Positions 7,164 through 14,736 of a stretch of 16,211 nucleotides of DNA are shown here, piece by piece. Position numbers and translations under genes: made by a program. Below the pieces are notes generated by a model. The model was given only the letters and a program-made list of their open reading frames with translations. It was not told where the DNA came from and did not search any database. Positions within the stretch are counted from its first letter, which is position 1. Each line of letters begins with the position of its first letter. This DNA is from Acidimicrobiales bacterium (GTDB lineage: Bacteria; Actinomycetota; Acidimicrobiia; Acidimicrobiales; Palsa-688), in assembly GCA_030039575.1 (NCBI GenBank), contig JASHVH010000496.1, positions 1 to 16,211 on the forward strand, read 5' to 3'.

Positions 7164-7175
7164 AACCGATCGATT

Positions 7176-7219
7176 GAAGGGGCCCGGGATGCCCGCCTCG
7201 GCCCGGCGCGGGGCCCTTC
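7176..7219. terminator. Bidirectional terminator-like hairpin between convergent genes
   Basis: GAAGGGGCCC (7176-7185) and GGGGCCCTTC (7210-7219) pair in nine of ten positions; the 24-base loop is itself GC-rich and can fold. It fills the 61-base gap between the rightward response regulator stop and the leftward MerR stop, the expected place for a shared terminator. There is no T-run. Confidence 0.45.
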
Positions 7220-7224
7220 CCTTG

Positions 7225-7686
7225 CTACTTCGGTGTAAGCGCGGCCCGGACCCGAGCGATCCGGGCGTCGAGGTCCGCCAGGAAGGTGTCGAGCGCGGCC
7301 CGCTTGCCTTGCACGGTGGTGTGAAGTTGTTCCAGCAGCACAAGGCACTCGCCGGCCAGGTTGGCCCGCTCTTCGGCCCCCGTGTGCTCGTCGTGGTAGA
7401 CCGCTTTGATCTCGGCCAGCCGGTCGTCGTTGCGCAGCACGACGGCGATCTCGTCGAGGTTGAGGCCGAGGAGGGTTTGCAGTTCCCGGATGCGGGCCAC
7501 CCGGGCCAAGTCGTCCTCCGAGTACCGGCGCATCCCGCCCGGGGTCCGGGCACACGGGGTGATCAGCCCAAGCTCCTGGTAATAGCGGAGCGCTCGCTCG
7601 GAAACACCGGACATGGCCGCGGCCGCACCGATGCTAAAGAGCTCCTCGCGGCCCGGGCCGGCGACGGCTTCGCTGGTGGCGCTCAA
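7225..7686 (-). CDS. MerR-family transcriptional regulator
   Basis: The 153-residue regulator has an N-terminal winged helix-turn-helix at about residues 16-83 (LFSIGAAAAMSGVSERALRY, then YQELGLITPCARTPGGMRRY), followed by a dimerisation coiled coil (about 108-150). It lacks the C-terminal cysteine cluster of metal sensors: only Cys45 and Cys114 are present. A small organic ligand or constitutive repression is therefore more likely than metal sensing. The TTG start overlaps the MFS stop by four bases (TTGA), so it is the second gene of an MFS-merR operon and probably controls it through the palindrome at 9593-9606. No strong ribosome binding site precedes the TTG, which fits coupled translation. 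Confidence 0.9.
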   Translation of the reverse strand: MSATSEAVAGPGREELFSIGAAAAMSGVSERALRYYQELGLITPCARTPGGMRRYSEDDLARVARIRELQTLLGLNLDEIAVVLRNDDRLAEIKAVYHDEHTGAEERANLAGECLVLLEQLHTTVQGKRAALDTFLADLDARIARVRAALTPK

Positions 7687-9551
7687 CGCGTCACCACTGG
7701 CGTCGACCTCGGGGGCGGCGAGCCTGGCACAGGTGCCTCATCCGTCTCGGCTGCCCCCGTAACCTCCGGCGCCTCTAGATCCTCGGGCAGCCCCACTGCC
7801 TCAGCGTTCTCAGCGGCGCCTTCTGCCAGTTCAGCCGGCACGGGCTGGGCCTTGTGGATGTAGCGCTCGCCCCGGAGGGCGCTGGCGATCACGGCAATAA
7901 GGGTAGCTCCGGCCGCGAAATCGAACGCCAGGTGCAGGCCATTGGAGAACGGTGCTTCAATCAGCTTGGGGAAGAAGGAGCGACCTGTCACGTAAGCGGC
8001 CTGGCTGGCAGTGAGGTGCTGGAGGGCTCCGGTAGGCCCGAGCAGTTCTTTCACCGGGTTGAACCCGAGGAAGGCTGAGAACAGGCTGCCGATCGGCGGC
8101 TCGTTGGCGACCAGCCGCGCCGGCCCCGGGGCGACTCCGGCACTGGTCAGACCCTGATAGAGGTGTGTCGGGAGGTCGGCTGCCAGGCCCAGCGTCACGA
8201 TGGTGAAGAACAGGCCCATGGACAGCACCTGGGCCGAGTTCTGGAACGTGTTGAGCATCCCGGCGCCCGCACCCCTCTGGTCTGGTGGGAGGCTGTTCAT
8301 CACCGACGCCTGGTTGGGGGAGAAGAAAAGCCCCATGCCCACGGCGAACAGGAAGATCAGCAAAGCGAACCAGACGTAATTGAAGTTCATCGGCAACAGT
8401 TCCAGCAGGAGGAAGGAAGCTCCGCTCAGTACCAGGCCGGCCGTCGCCAGGCCCCGCGCTCCCAGGCGGTCGGAGAGGATCCCCGAGATCGGCCCCATGA
8501 CGAGGAACCCGAGCGTCAGCGGCACCATGGCCAGGCCGGCGTACAGCGGGGTCTGGCTGAAGCTGTAGCCATGTTGTGGTAGCCAGATCCCCTGCAGCCA
8601 GATGATGAGCATGAACTGGAGGCCGCCCCGGCCGAGCGCACCAAGCAGGCCGGCCACGTTGCCGGCGGTGAACGCCCTGATCCTGAACAGCCCGAGGCGG
8701 AACATCGGCTGTGGCTGCTTCGTCTCGATGAACACGAACAGCCCGAGGACGGCCAGGCCCCCGAATATGGCCAGCAGCACCCACGGGTTGGTCCAGCCGG
8801 TGGGGTGGCCGCCGTAGGGGAGCAGCGAGTAGACGATACCGGTCAACAAGCTGACCAGGCCGACGGCAAAGGCAATGTTGCCCCGCCAGTCGATCTTTGC
8901 CGGCACGCGAACGCCGTTGTCTTTGAGCATCAGGTACGCCCATACCGTCCCGAAGAGCCCGAAGGGTACTGAGACCAGGAACACGAGGCGCCACTCGACC
9001 GGGGCCAGCACGCCACCGAGGATGAGGCCGAGGAACGCACCGCTGACAGCGGCGATCCCATTGATGCCCATTGCCTTCCCACGCTCGTCCGGGGGAAAGG
9101 CGTCGGTCAGTATGGCACTCGAGTTGGCGAACAGGAAGGCGCCGCCCACGCCCTGGAACACCCGCATGACAATGATCCAGATGGCCCCGGCCGACCCTGT
9201 CAGCCACGTCACAGAGAGCAAGATCGAGAAAAAAGTAAAGACAGCGAAACCTAAGTTGTACATCCGGACCCGGCCGAACATGTCGCCCACGCGGCCCAGG
9301 CTTACGACCAGGACCGCGGTCACGAGCAAAAAGCCCATGAACACCCACAGGAAATAAGAGGTGTTGGACGGGGTCAGCGGGTTTAACGCGATCCCCCGGA
9401 AAATGTCGGGCAACGAGATGAGCAGGATCGACTGGTTGATGGTCACCATCAACACACCGAGAGTCGTGTTCGAAAGGGCGATCCACTTGTAGTGGACGCC
9501 CCGCTTGTCCGCTGCCGGCACAGCAGCGCCGACTGTGGCGTTCGTGCTCAT
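7683..9551 (-). CDS. MFS transporter, DHA2-like 14-helix drug/proton antiporter
   Basis: The 622-residue protein has about 14 hydrophobic segments, matching the DHA2 (EmrB/QacA-like) group of proton-driven drug exporters. The loop between helices 2 and 3 carries the MFS motif A (SLGRVGDMFGRVRMY, about 84-98). Helix 1 reads VLMVTINQSILLISLPDIF, where the usual DHA2 LDxTIVNVALP has Asn in place of Asp; this occurs in a group of actinobacterial MFS proteins (from memory). A large loop before the last helix (about 450-545) and a Pro/Glu-rich cytoplasmic tail of about 55 residues follow. ATG 9551 has GGAGGAGG close upstream and a promoter at 9579-9607. It shares an operon with the merR gene. The substrate is unknown; a lipophilic drug or metabolite is usual for the family. 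Confidence 0.9.
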   Translation of the reverse strand: MSTNATVGAAVPAADKRGVHYKWIALSNTTLGVLMVTINQSILLISLPDIFRGIALNPLTPSNTSYFLWVFMGFLLVTAVLVVSLGRVGDMFGRVRMYNLGFAVFTFFSILLSVTWLTGSAGAIWIIVMRVFQGVGGAFLFANSSAILTDAFPPDERGKAMGINGIAAVSGAFLGLILGGVLAPVEWRLVFLVSVPFGLFGTVWAYLMLKDNGVRVPAKIDWRGNIAFAVGLVSLLTGIVYSLLPYGGHPTGWTNPWVLLAIFGGLAVLGLFVFIETKQPQPMFRLGLFRIRAFTAGNVAGLLGALGRGGLQFMLIIWLQGIWLPQHGYSFSQTPLYAGLAMVPLTLGFLVMGPISGILSDRLGARGLATAGLVLSGASFLLLELLPMNFNYVWFALLIFLFAVGMGLFFSPNQASVMNSLPPDQRGAGAGMLNTFQNSAQVLSMGLFFTIVTLGLAADLPTHLYQGLTSAGVAPGPARLVANEPPIGSLFSAFLGFNPVKELLGPTGALQHLTASQAAYVTGRSFFPKLIEAPFSNGLHLAFDFAAGATLIAVIASALRGERYIHKAQPVPAELAEGAAENAEAVGLPEDLEAPEVTGAAETDEAPVPGSPPPRSTPVVTR

Positions 9552-9578
9552 TCGTCCTCCTCCGCACCCGTCGACCTT

Positions 9579-9607
9579 ATTATAACCGCCCTTGACGTTA
9601 ACGTCAG
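9579..9607 (-). promoter_or_regulatory. Promoter of the MFS-merR operon with embedded perfect palindrome
   Basis: On the minus strand CTGACG (9602-9607) and TATAAT (9579-9584) are separated by 17 bases, a near-consensus sigma-A promoter. Transcription would start near 9572, leaving a leader of about 20 bases that carries GGAGGAGG. TGACGTTAACGTCA at 9593-9606 is a perfect 14-bp palindrome overlapping the -35 and the spacer. A dyad in this position is typical of MerR-family operators, and a MerR gene is in the operon. With a normal 17-base spacer rather than the 19-20 bases of classical MerR-activated promoters, simple repression looks likely (inference). Confidence 0.7.
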
Positions 9608-9656
9608 GTTCGGGGCGGAGGGGCGCGGCCGGCCTCCTTTCGGTCCTGCAGCGGAG

Positions 9657-10145
9657 CTAGGCCGGGAGGACCGACTCGATGGCCGATACCACCGCTTCCG
9701 AGTCAGGCGTGACAGGGGGCCGGAACCGGGCTACGACCTGGCCCTCGGGCGACACCAGGAACTTCTCGAAGTTCCACTGGATGTCCCCGGCCTCCCCTTC
9801 GCCGTCGGGCGTGGCCGTCAGTTCCTGGTACAGGGGGTGGCGCTGAGGCCCGTTGACGTCCACCTTTTCGGTCATCGGGAAGGTGACCCCGTACGTCACA
9901 CTGCAGAAGCTGACGATCTCCTCCGGGGTTCCCGGCTCCTGCTGCCCGAACTGGTTGCAGGGCACACCGAGCACAGTGAACCCCCGGTCCCTATAGCGCT
10001 CATAGATGGTTTCCAGCGTCTCGTACTGGGGGGTCAAGCCGCACCGAGATGCGACGTTGACGATGAGGGCCGCCTTACCCCTGATCTCGTCGGCATCCAA
10101 TGGGCTGCCGTCGAGCGATGCCGGTACTACGTCGTAGATGGCCAT
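9657..10145 (-). CDS. Glutathione peroxidase family protein (cysteine type, probably thioredoxin-dependent)
   Basis: The 162-residue form from ATG 10145 begins MAIYDVVPASLDGSPLDADE, like typical bacterial members (about 160 residues). The peroxidatic Cys is at 35 in NVASRCGLTPQY, the Gln/Asn block is GVPCNQFGQQEPG (about 60-72), a further Cys at 81 (IVSFCSVTYG) sits where thioredoxin-dependent members have the resolving Cys, and the Trp is in QWNFEKFL (about 123-130). Cys replaces selenocysteine. It reduces hydrogen peroxide or lipid hydroperoxides in the cytoplasm. An in-frame TTG at 10220 overlaps the larA stop by four bases (TTGA) and would add 25 residues; neither start has a strong ribosome binding site, so the family length decides. 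It is the third gene of the leftward aceB-larA-gpx cluster and may remove peroxide formed by flavin oxidation. Confidence 0.88.
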   Translation of the reverse strand: MAIYDVVPASLDGSPLDADEIRGKAALIVNVASRCGLTPQYETLETIYERYRDRGFTVLGVPCNQFGQQEPGTPEEIVSFCSVTYGVTFPMTEKVDVNGPQRHPLYQELTATPDGEGEAGDIQWNFEKFLVSPEGQVVARFRPPVTPDSEAVVSAIESVLPA

Positions 10146-10216
10146 GTCTAGGCCAACAGCCGCCGGTGGCTGATATTCCGGTTTGGCCTCAGCTCGTGCA
10201 ATGCCCTCACCGAGGC

Positions 10217-11530
10217 TCAATCAGGTGCCCGAGCTCGATCAGGGACGAAGGCTATCGTCTCCGGCCCCGCCGGCAGGGCGCAGCAGGTCCCTTGGTGGTC
10301 GCGCCGTTGGAGCTCGTCTCGCACGGCGGCCGAGATGTCTTTGGCCGGCGACAGGAAGGCGCTCTCGAGGTCGTCGTCGCTGAGGCCCTCAGTGTGAACA
10401 GCTACTCGGGCACCGCCCAAAACCCTGGCCAGGATCTGGGCCTCCCATTGGTCCGGGACCGTCTGGCGGCGGCCCGAGAGCGAGGCCAGCAATTCCTGCG
10501 GTGAGGATGCCGAGGCCAGCAGGTGGCGGAACTCGCCATGGTCGGGGAAGCCGTCACGGCACTCAGCGGCGATGACGATGAGGCCGCCCTCCCGTACCAC
10601 CTTGGCCGCGGCCGACATCCCCTTCACCGCCTGGTACAGGTTCTGGTCCAGTGGAAAGCCGGCATTGGAGGTGACCACCACGTCGAAGCGATGAGGCACC
10701 TCCTGCATGGCCACGTCCTTGGCCACGGCTGTAGCGGCGTGGTGCATGGCGAACAGCTCGCCGCCGAAGGCAGCCACCACCTCGTGACGACGGTTCAGGA
10801 CGACGTCGCAGGCGAAGTGGACGCCGGTCGCTCTGGCGATGGCCCGGACATCGTCGTGGACCGGGTTGCCTTCGAGCACGCCCCACGTAGCGTCAGGACT
10901 GGCGATACGCCTGGCATCATGCAGGGCGAGGGTGGTACCGAGGCCGGCCAGGCCCGGGGCGACGAGCTTCGGCCCGCCCGAGAAACCGGCAAAAAAGTGG
11001 GGCTCGACGAACCCGGTGGTGACCCGGACGTCTGCTTCAACCCATTCCCGGTTGAGCTGGACGGGCACGTTGTCGCCCATGATGCCGAGGTCCACCAACG
11101 TGGCCTGGTCGCGAGCATCGTGGTTCACGATGCGGACGGACTGCAGCAGTTCGCGGCCGAACATCTCCTCGAGCTCGGCCGGCGTGTTCCCCCGGTGAGT
11201 CCCGGTGGCCACGAGGACGACCACATTGGCCAGGTCCGTCCGCGTGGTGAGGGCCTCCAGCACCGCCGTCAGCATGGGGCGTCGAGGCTGAGGCCGGGTG
11301 CCGTCGCACACCGAAACAGCGACCGTGGCGCCAGGCGGCACGACATCGCGCAAGGGCGGCCCGCTCACAGGCGCACGCAACGCCGTCCTGATCGCTTCGA
11401 GCGCGTCGGGAGCGGCGGGACGGTCCTCCGGCGCCACTACGAGCGTGCTCGGCGGCAGTTCAACTGGGAGTTGAGAACCGCCGTAAGGGAAGTCCACCAG
11501 CACGGGAACTTCTTTAATCGAGCTTCTCAT
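10217..11530 (-). CDS. larA: LarA-family nickel-dependent 2-hydroxyacid racemase (lactate racemase-like)
   Basis: LarA enzymes interconvert stereoisomers of 2-hydroxyacids (lactate, malate and others) by hydride transfer to a nickel-pincer nucleotide cofactor. The 437-residue protein keeps the whole active-site set with a constant +4 offset from Lactobacillus plantarum LarA: Asp76 and Arg79 in CDGTRP, His112 in ATGTHR, His178 in VEPHFF, Lys188 (the residue linked to the cofactor) in GFSGGPKLVAPG, and His204 sixteen residues later. It should therefore be active if the cofactor is made; no larB, larC or larE is in the window. ATG 11530 overlaps the malate synthase stop by 17 bases without a clear ribosome binding site; GTG 11503, behind AAAGAAG, would remove nine residues and fits the usual short N-terminus. 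Substrate is not fixed by sequence; the glcDEF/aceB neighbours suggest lactate or a related hydroxyacid. Confidence 0.85.
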   Translation of the reverse strand: MRSSIKEVPVLVDFPYGGSQLPVELPPSTLVVAPEDRPAAPDALEAIRTALRAPVSGPPLRDVVPPGATVAVSVCDGTRPQPRRPMLTAVLEALTTRTDLANVVVLVATGTHRGNTPAELEEMFGRELLQSVRIVNHDARDQATLVDLGIMGDNVPVQLNREWVEADVRVTTGFVEPHFFAGFSGGPKLVAPGLAGLGTTLALHDARRIASPDATWGVLEGNPVHDDVRAIARATGVHFACDVVLNRRHEVVAAFGGELFAMHHAATAVAKDVAMQEVPHRFDVVVTSNAGFPLDQNLYQAVKGMSAAAKVVREGGLIVIAAECRDGFPDHGEFRHLLASASSPQELLASLSGRRQTVPDQWEAQILARVLGGARVAVHTEGLSDDDLESAFLSPAKDISAAVRDELQRRDHQGTCCALPAGPETIAFVPDRARAPD

Positions 11531-13103
11531 AAGCGGGCAACGTAAGGAATTCTACGAACTCGCCGGCCAATGCCACGGTGTCGAAGAGCTCAGCCGCCTC
11601 CTTGGCCCGCCCGTCGCCGAGGCCGGCGGCGCCCAGTTCGGTTGTGAGCAGTTCCAGTTCTTCGGCCTCGACCCGGCGCACGAGTTCAGGGCTCACGACG
11701 CTACCGTCGTCCAGCCGTACCCGGTGGCGGCACCACTGCCAGATTTGCGCTCGGGCGATCTCGGCCGTGGCCACGTCTTCCATGAGGTTGAACACGGCCA
11801 CCGCTCCCGTCCCTCGCAACCAGGACTCGAGGTAGCGCAGGCTCACGGCGACGTTGTTGCGGATCCCCGCCTCCGTGACCGAACCACCGGGTACGGACAC
11901 GTCGAGCAGTTCCGGGCCGTCGACCTTGACGTCTTCCCTGGACCGCGAGAGCTGGTTGGCGTGACGGTTGAGCACCCCGTCGAAGACCTCCGTGGCCACC
12001 GGCACCAGGTCCGGGTGGGCCACCCACGTCCCATCGAACCCGGCGCCGGCCTCGCGCTGTTTGTCCTGTCGCACTCCGTTCATCGCCCGCTCGTTGACCT
12101 CGGGGTCCCGGCGAGACGGCACGAACGCCGCCATCCCACCGATGGCGTGTGCAGCTCGGCGGTGGCACGAACGCACCAGCAGTTCGCTGTAGGTGTGCAT
12201 GAACGGTACGGTCATGGTGACCTGTGCCCGGTCAGGGAGCACGAAAGCCGGGTCGTCGCGGAACTTCTTTATGGTGCTGAACATGTAGTCCCAACGGCCG
12301 GCGTTCAGGCCCGTGGCGTACGGGCCCAGAGCGTGCAGCACCTCTTCCATCTCGAAGGCAGCGAGGATGGTCTCGATGAGCACGGTCGCCCGGATGCTCC
12401 CCTCCGGCAGGCCCAGCCGGCCCTCGGCGATCTCGAAGGCCGATCGCCACAGCGCGGCTTCGTCTGCGTTCTCCAATTTGGCCAGGTACAGGTAGGGCCC
12501 GGATCCTCGCTCCAGTAACTCGCGGCCATTGTTGGCTACGAAGACGGCGAAATCGAACAGGCTGGCGGAAACAGGGGCCCCGTCGGCCAGCACATGGCGC
12601 TCGGGCAGGTGCCAGCCCCTTGGCCGTACTACGAGGGTGGCCAGGTCGCTACCGAGGCGGTAGTCCCTGCCTTCCGGCGACCGGTACGCCAGCTGCCTGC
12701 GAACGGCGTCATAGACGTTTGCCTGCCCATCGGCCATGTTGGGCCAGGTCGGCGCATTGGCGTCTTCGAAGTCGGCCATGAACACCCGGGCGCCGGAATT
12801 GAGAGCGTTGATCATCATTTTGGCGTCGGTGGGGCCCGTGATCTCCACTCGCCTGTCAGCCAGATCTGCCGGGGCGGGAGGGACGCGCCAGTCGCCGGCC
12901 CGGACACCCGCTGTCGCCGTGCGAAAGGTGGGCCGAGCCCCCTGTGCCAGCTCGGCTTGCCTTTGGCGCCGCCGTTCGAGCAGTTCTTCGCGTCTGGCCC
13001 CAAGCTCGCCCTGGAGTTCGGCGACCAAACTGGTCGAGGCATCAGTCAGCACGCCTCGCCTCCGGGCGTCCTGGTCGCCTCTTATCTCAATACCTGCGCT
13101 CAT
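11514..13103 (-). CDS. aceB: Malate synthase A
   Basis: Malate synthase condenses glyoxylate with acetyl-CoA to malate. The 529-residue length and motifs fit the A form rather than the roughly 720-residue G form. Seen are VVRPRGWHLPE with the catalytic Arg at about 162, LAKLENADEAALWRSAFEIA (208-227), RATVLIETI with the Mg ligand Glu244, GLNAGRWDYMFS with Asp272, FNLMEDVATAEIARAQIWQW with the general base Asp443, and the usual C-terminus LTLPAYEKLD. ATG 13103 has GAGGGG six bases upstream. No isocitrate lyase gene is in the window, so glyoxylate is probably supplied by the divergent glycolate oxidase genes. It heads a leftward cluster with larA (17-base overlap) and a glutathione peroxidase gene. 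The divergent region to glcD holds an inverted repeat suggesting joint control. Confidence 0.96.
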   Translation of the reverse strand: MSAGIEIRGDQDARRRGVLTDASTSLVAELQGELGARREELLERRRQRQAELAQGARPTFRTATAGVRAGDWRVPPAPADLADRRVEITGPTDAKMMINALNSGARVFMADFEDANAPTWPNMADGQANVYDAVRRQLAYRSPEGRDYRLGSDLATLVVRPRGWHLPERHVLADGAPVSASLFDFAVFVANNGRELLERGSGPYLYLAKLENADEAALWRSAFEIAEGRLGLPEGSIRATVLIETILAAFEMEEVLHALGPYATGLNAGRWDYMFSTIKKFRDDPAFVLPDRAQVTMTVPFMHTYSELLVRSCHRRAAHAIGGMAAFVPSRRDPEVNERAMNGVRQDKQREAGAGFDGTWVAHPDLVPVATEVFDGVLNRHANQLSRSREDVKVDGPELLDVSVPGGSVTEAGIRNNVAVSLRYLESWLRGTGAVAVFNLMEDVATAEIARAQIWQWCRHRVRLDDGSVVSPELVRRVEAEELELLTTELGAAGLGDGRAKEAAELFDTVALAGEFVEFLTLPAYEKLD

Positions 13104-13154
13104 TATCGCCCCTCGGCCCTAGGACAACCGCCACTGCTAACCCGTAAACTACAG

Positions 13155-13175
13155 GCACACGCAGGTCACGTGTGC
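13155..13175. promoter_or_regulatory. Candidate operator in the aceB/glcD divergent region
   Basis: GCACACG (13155-13161) and CGTGTGC (13169-13175) form a perfect 7-base inverted repeat with a 7-base spacer, roughly midway in the 133-base gap between the divergent aceB and glcD genes. The spacer and the following bases also give a loose direct repeat (CAGGTCA, then AGAGGTCA at 13176-13183). A regulator serving both directions, comparable in role to GlcC or LldR, could bind here. No regulator gene is in the window and no clear -10/-35 pair was found, so this rests on symmetry and position. Confidence 0.4.
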
Positions 13176-13236
13176 AGAGGTCAGGAGCAAAACGTGGAGG
13201 GCCCGTCCAACTGGGTGACGGTCGCGGAGCAGACTG

Positions 13237-14736
13237 GTGAGAATGACTGACCGTGACGGTGCCGGGGCATCGCTAGGACCGGCCGCCCGAGCCGCCATCG
13301 AGCTTTTGGCACCATTCGTCTCAGGGGACGCGCTCATTTGCGACCCGGTCGAGCTGGCCACCTATGAGTGCGACGGGCTCACGCAGTTCAAGGCGCGCCC
13401 GGCTTTCGCCGTGCTGGCCGGTTCGAGCGAGGACGTGCAGAGGGTGGTTGGGGCCTGCGCCCGGCTGAAGTTGCCTTTCGTGGCCCGGGGCTCGGGCACC
13501 GGCCTGTCTGGGGGGTCTGTCCCCAACGCCGAAGGTGCACTTCTGGTGACGAGCCGAATGCGAACAGTACTGGAGGTGCGCGCCCAGGACCAGCGGGCCA
13601 CCCTGGAGCCCGGCGTCACCAACCTGGAAGTGAGCCAGGCGGCGTTGCCTTACGGTCTGTTCTACGCACCTGACCCGTCCAGCCAACAAGTTTGCTCCGT
13701 GGGCGGGAACGTGGCCGAGAACTCCGGCGGTGCCCACTGCCTGAAGTACGGCTTCACCACCAACCATGTGATGGGCCTCGAAGTGGTGACGCCCGATGGA
13801 GAGGTGGTCGAGCTGGGCGGGCCGACCGGCGAAGTCCCGGGTTATGACCTTGTCGGCGCGTTCGTCGGCTCCGAAGGCACTTTGGGCGTGGCCACCAAGG
13901 TGACGGTCCGTCTCCTGCGTCTCCCGGAAGCCGTGCAGACGTTGCTGGCCGCGTTCGCCGATATCGACAGCGCCGGGAAAGCGGTATCGGCGATCATCGC
14001 CGCCGGGCTCATCCCCGCCGCCATCGAGATGATGGACGCATTGGCCATATCGGCGGCCGAAAAGGCGGTCCGGTGCGAATACCCGGAAGGGGCCGGAGCG
14101 GTATTGATAGTCGAGCTCGACGGGCCGGCGTCCGAAGTGGCGGAAGGGCTGGCGGACGCGGAACGACAGTGCCTCGACAACGGGGCGTTCGAAATCCGCA
14201 TCGCCGCAGACGACGCCGAGCGAGCGCGGATCTGGCGGGGCCGCAAGTCTGCGTTTGCCGCTATGGGCCGGCTCAGCCCCGCCTACATCGTCCAGGACGG
14301 GGTGGTCCCGAGGAGCGACCTGTCCGAGGTCCTTCATGAAATTGCCCGGCTCTCGGACGAGGCCGGCATAAGGGTAGCGAACGTTTTTCACGCCGGCGAC
14401 GGGAACCTCCACCCACTGGTCCTGTACGACGATGGTGTAGACGGCGAAGAAGAGCGAGCCGAGGAATTGTCCACCGAAATCCTCGACCTCTGCATTTCGC
14501 ATGGCGGCTCGATAACGGGCGAGCACGGTGTGGGACTGGACAAGTTGGCCGCAATGACGAAAATGTTCGGGGAAGACGACCTGGAGACCATGTTGATGCT
14601 ACGCCGCGCCTTTGACCCGCAGGGTATTTGCAACCCTGGGAAGGCCGTTCCCACGCCCAGGCTCTGCGGTGAGCCGCCGCGCCCCCGGCAAGGCGCCCAC
14701 CCTCTTCAGCAGCAAGGCGTGGCGGAGCTGTTTTGA
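13237..14736 (+). CDS. glcD: Glycolate oxidase FAD-linked subunit GlcD (or D-lactate dehydrogenase-like)
   Basis: This is the catalytic flavin subunit oxidising glycolate to glyoxylate, or D-lactate to pyruvate, and passing electrons through GlcE/GlcF to the respiratory chain. The 499-residue protein has the PCMH-type FAD domain with [10 protein letters not shown] (84-93), [18 protein letters not shown] (155-172) and VGSEGTLGV (210-218). The C-terminal FAD-oxidase domain has [11 protein letters not shown] (383-393), [11 protein letters not shown] (423-433) and the closing [14 protein letters not shown] (456-469). GTG 13237 is preferred, with GGAG about eight bases upstream; ATG 13243 is in frame six bases later. 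The stop shares one base with the glcE ATG, so glcDEF is one operon. Some GlcD-like proteins prefer D-lactate or other 2-hydroxyacids, so the substrate is not settled by sequence. Confidence 0.92.
   Translation: MRMTDRDGAGASLGPAARAAIELLAPFVSGDALICDPVELATYECDGLTQFKARPAFAVLAGSSEDVQRVVGACARLKLPFVARGSGTGLSGGSVPNAEGALLVTSRMRTVLEVRAQDQRATLEPGVTNLEVSQAALPYGLFYAPDPSSQQVCSVGGNVAENSGGAHCLKYGFTTNHVMGLEVVTPDGEVVELGGPTGEVPGYDLVGAFVGSEGTLGVATKVTVRLLRLPEAVQTLLAAFADIDSAGKAVSAIIAAGLIPAAIEMMDALAISAAEKAVRCEYPEGAGAVLIVELDGPASEVAEGLADAERQCLDNGAFEIRIAADDAERARIWRGRKSAFAAMGRLSPAYIVQDGVVPRSDLSEVLHEIARLSDEAGIRVANVFHAGDGNLHPLVLYDDGVDGEEERAEELSTEILDLCISHGGSITGEHGVGLDKLAAMTKMFGEDDLETMLMLRRAFDPQGICNPGKAVPTPRLCGEPPRPRQGAHPLQQQGVAELF

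Noticed and set aside
7957..9567. 536-codon open frame on the minus strand overlapping the MFS gene
   Set aside because: It is an alternate-frame shadow of the MFS gene in GC-rich DNA: Arg/Gly/Pro-rich, with no membrane helices or known motif, whereas the MFS frame is clearly coding.
10523..11545. 340-codon open frame antisense to larA
   Set aside because: Shadow of the real gene caused by high third-position GC; no motif and His/Gly/Arg-rich composition.
13321..14526. 401-codon open frame antisense to glcD
   Set aside because: GlcD is unmistakable on the plus strand; the antisense product has low-complexity composition and no recognisable domain.
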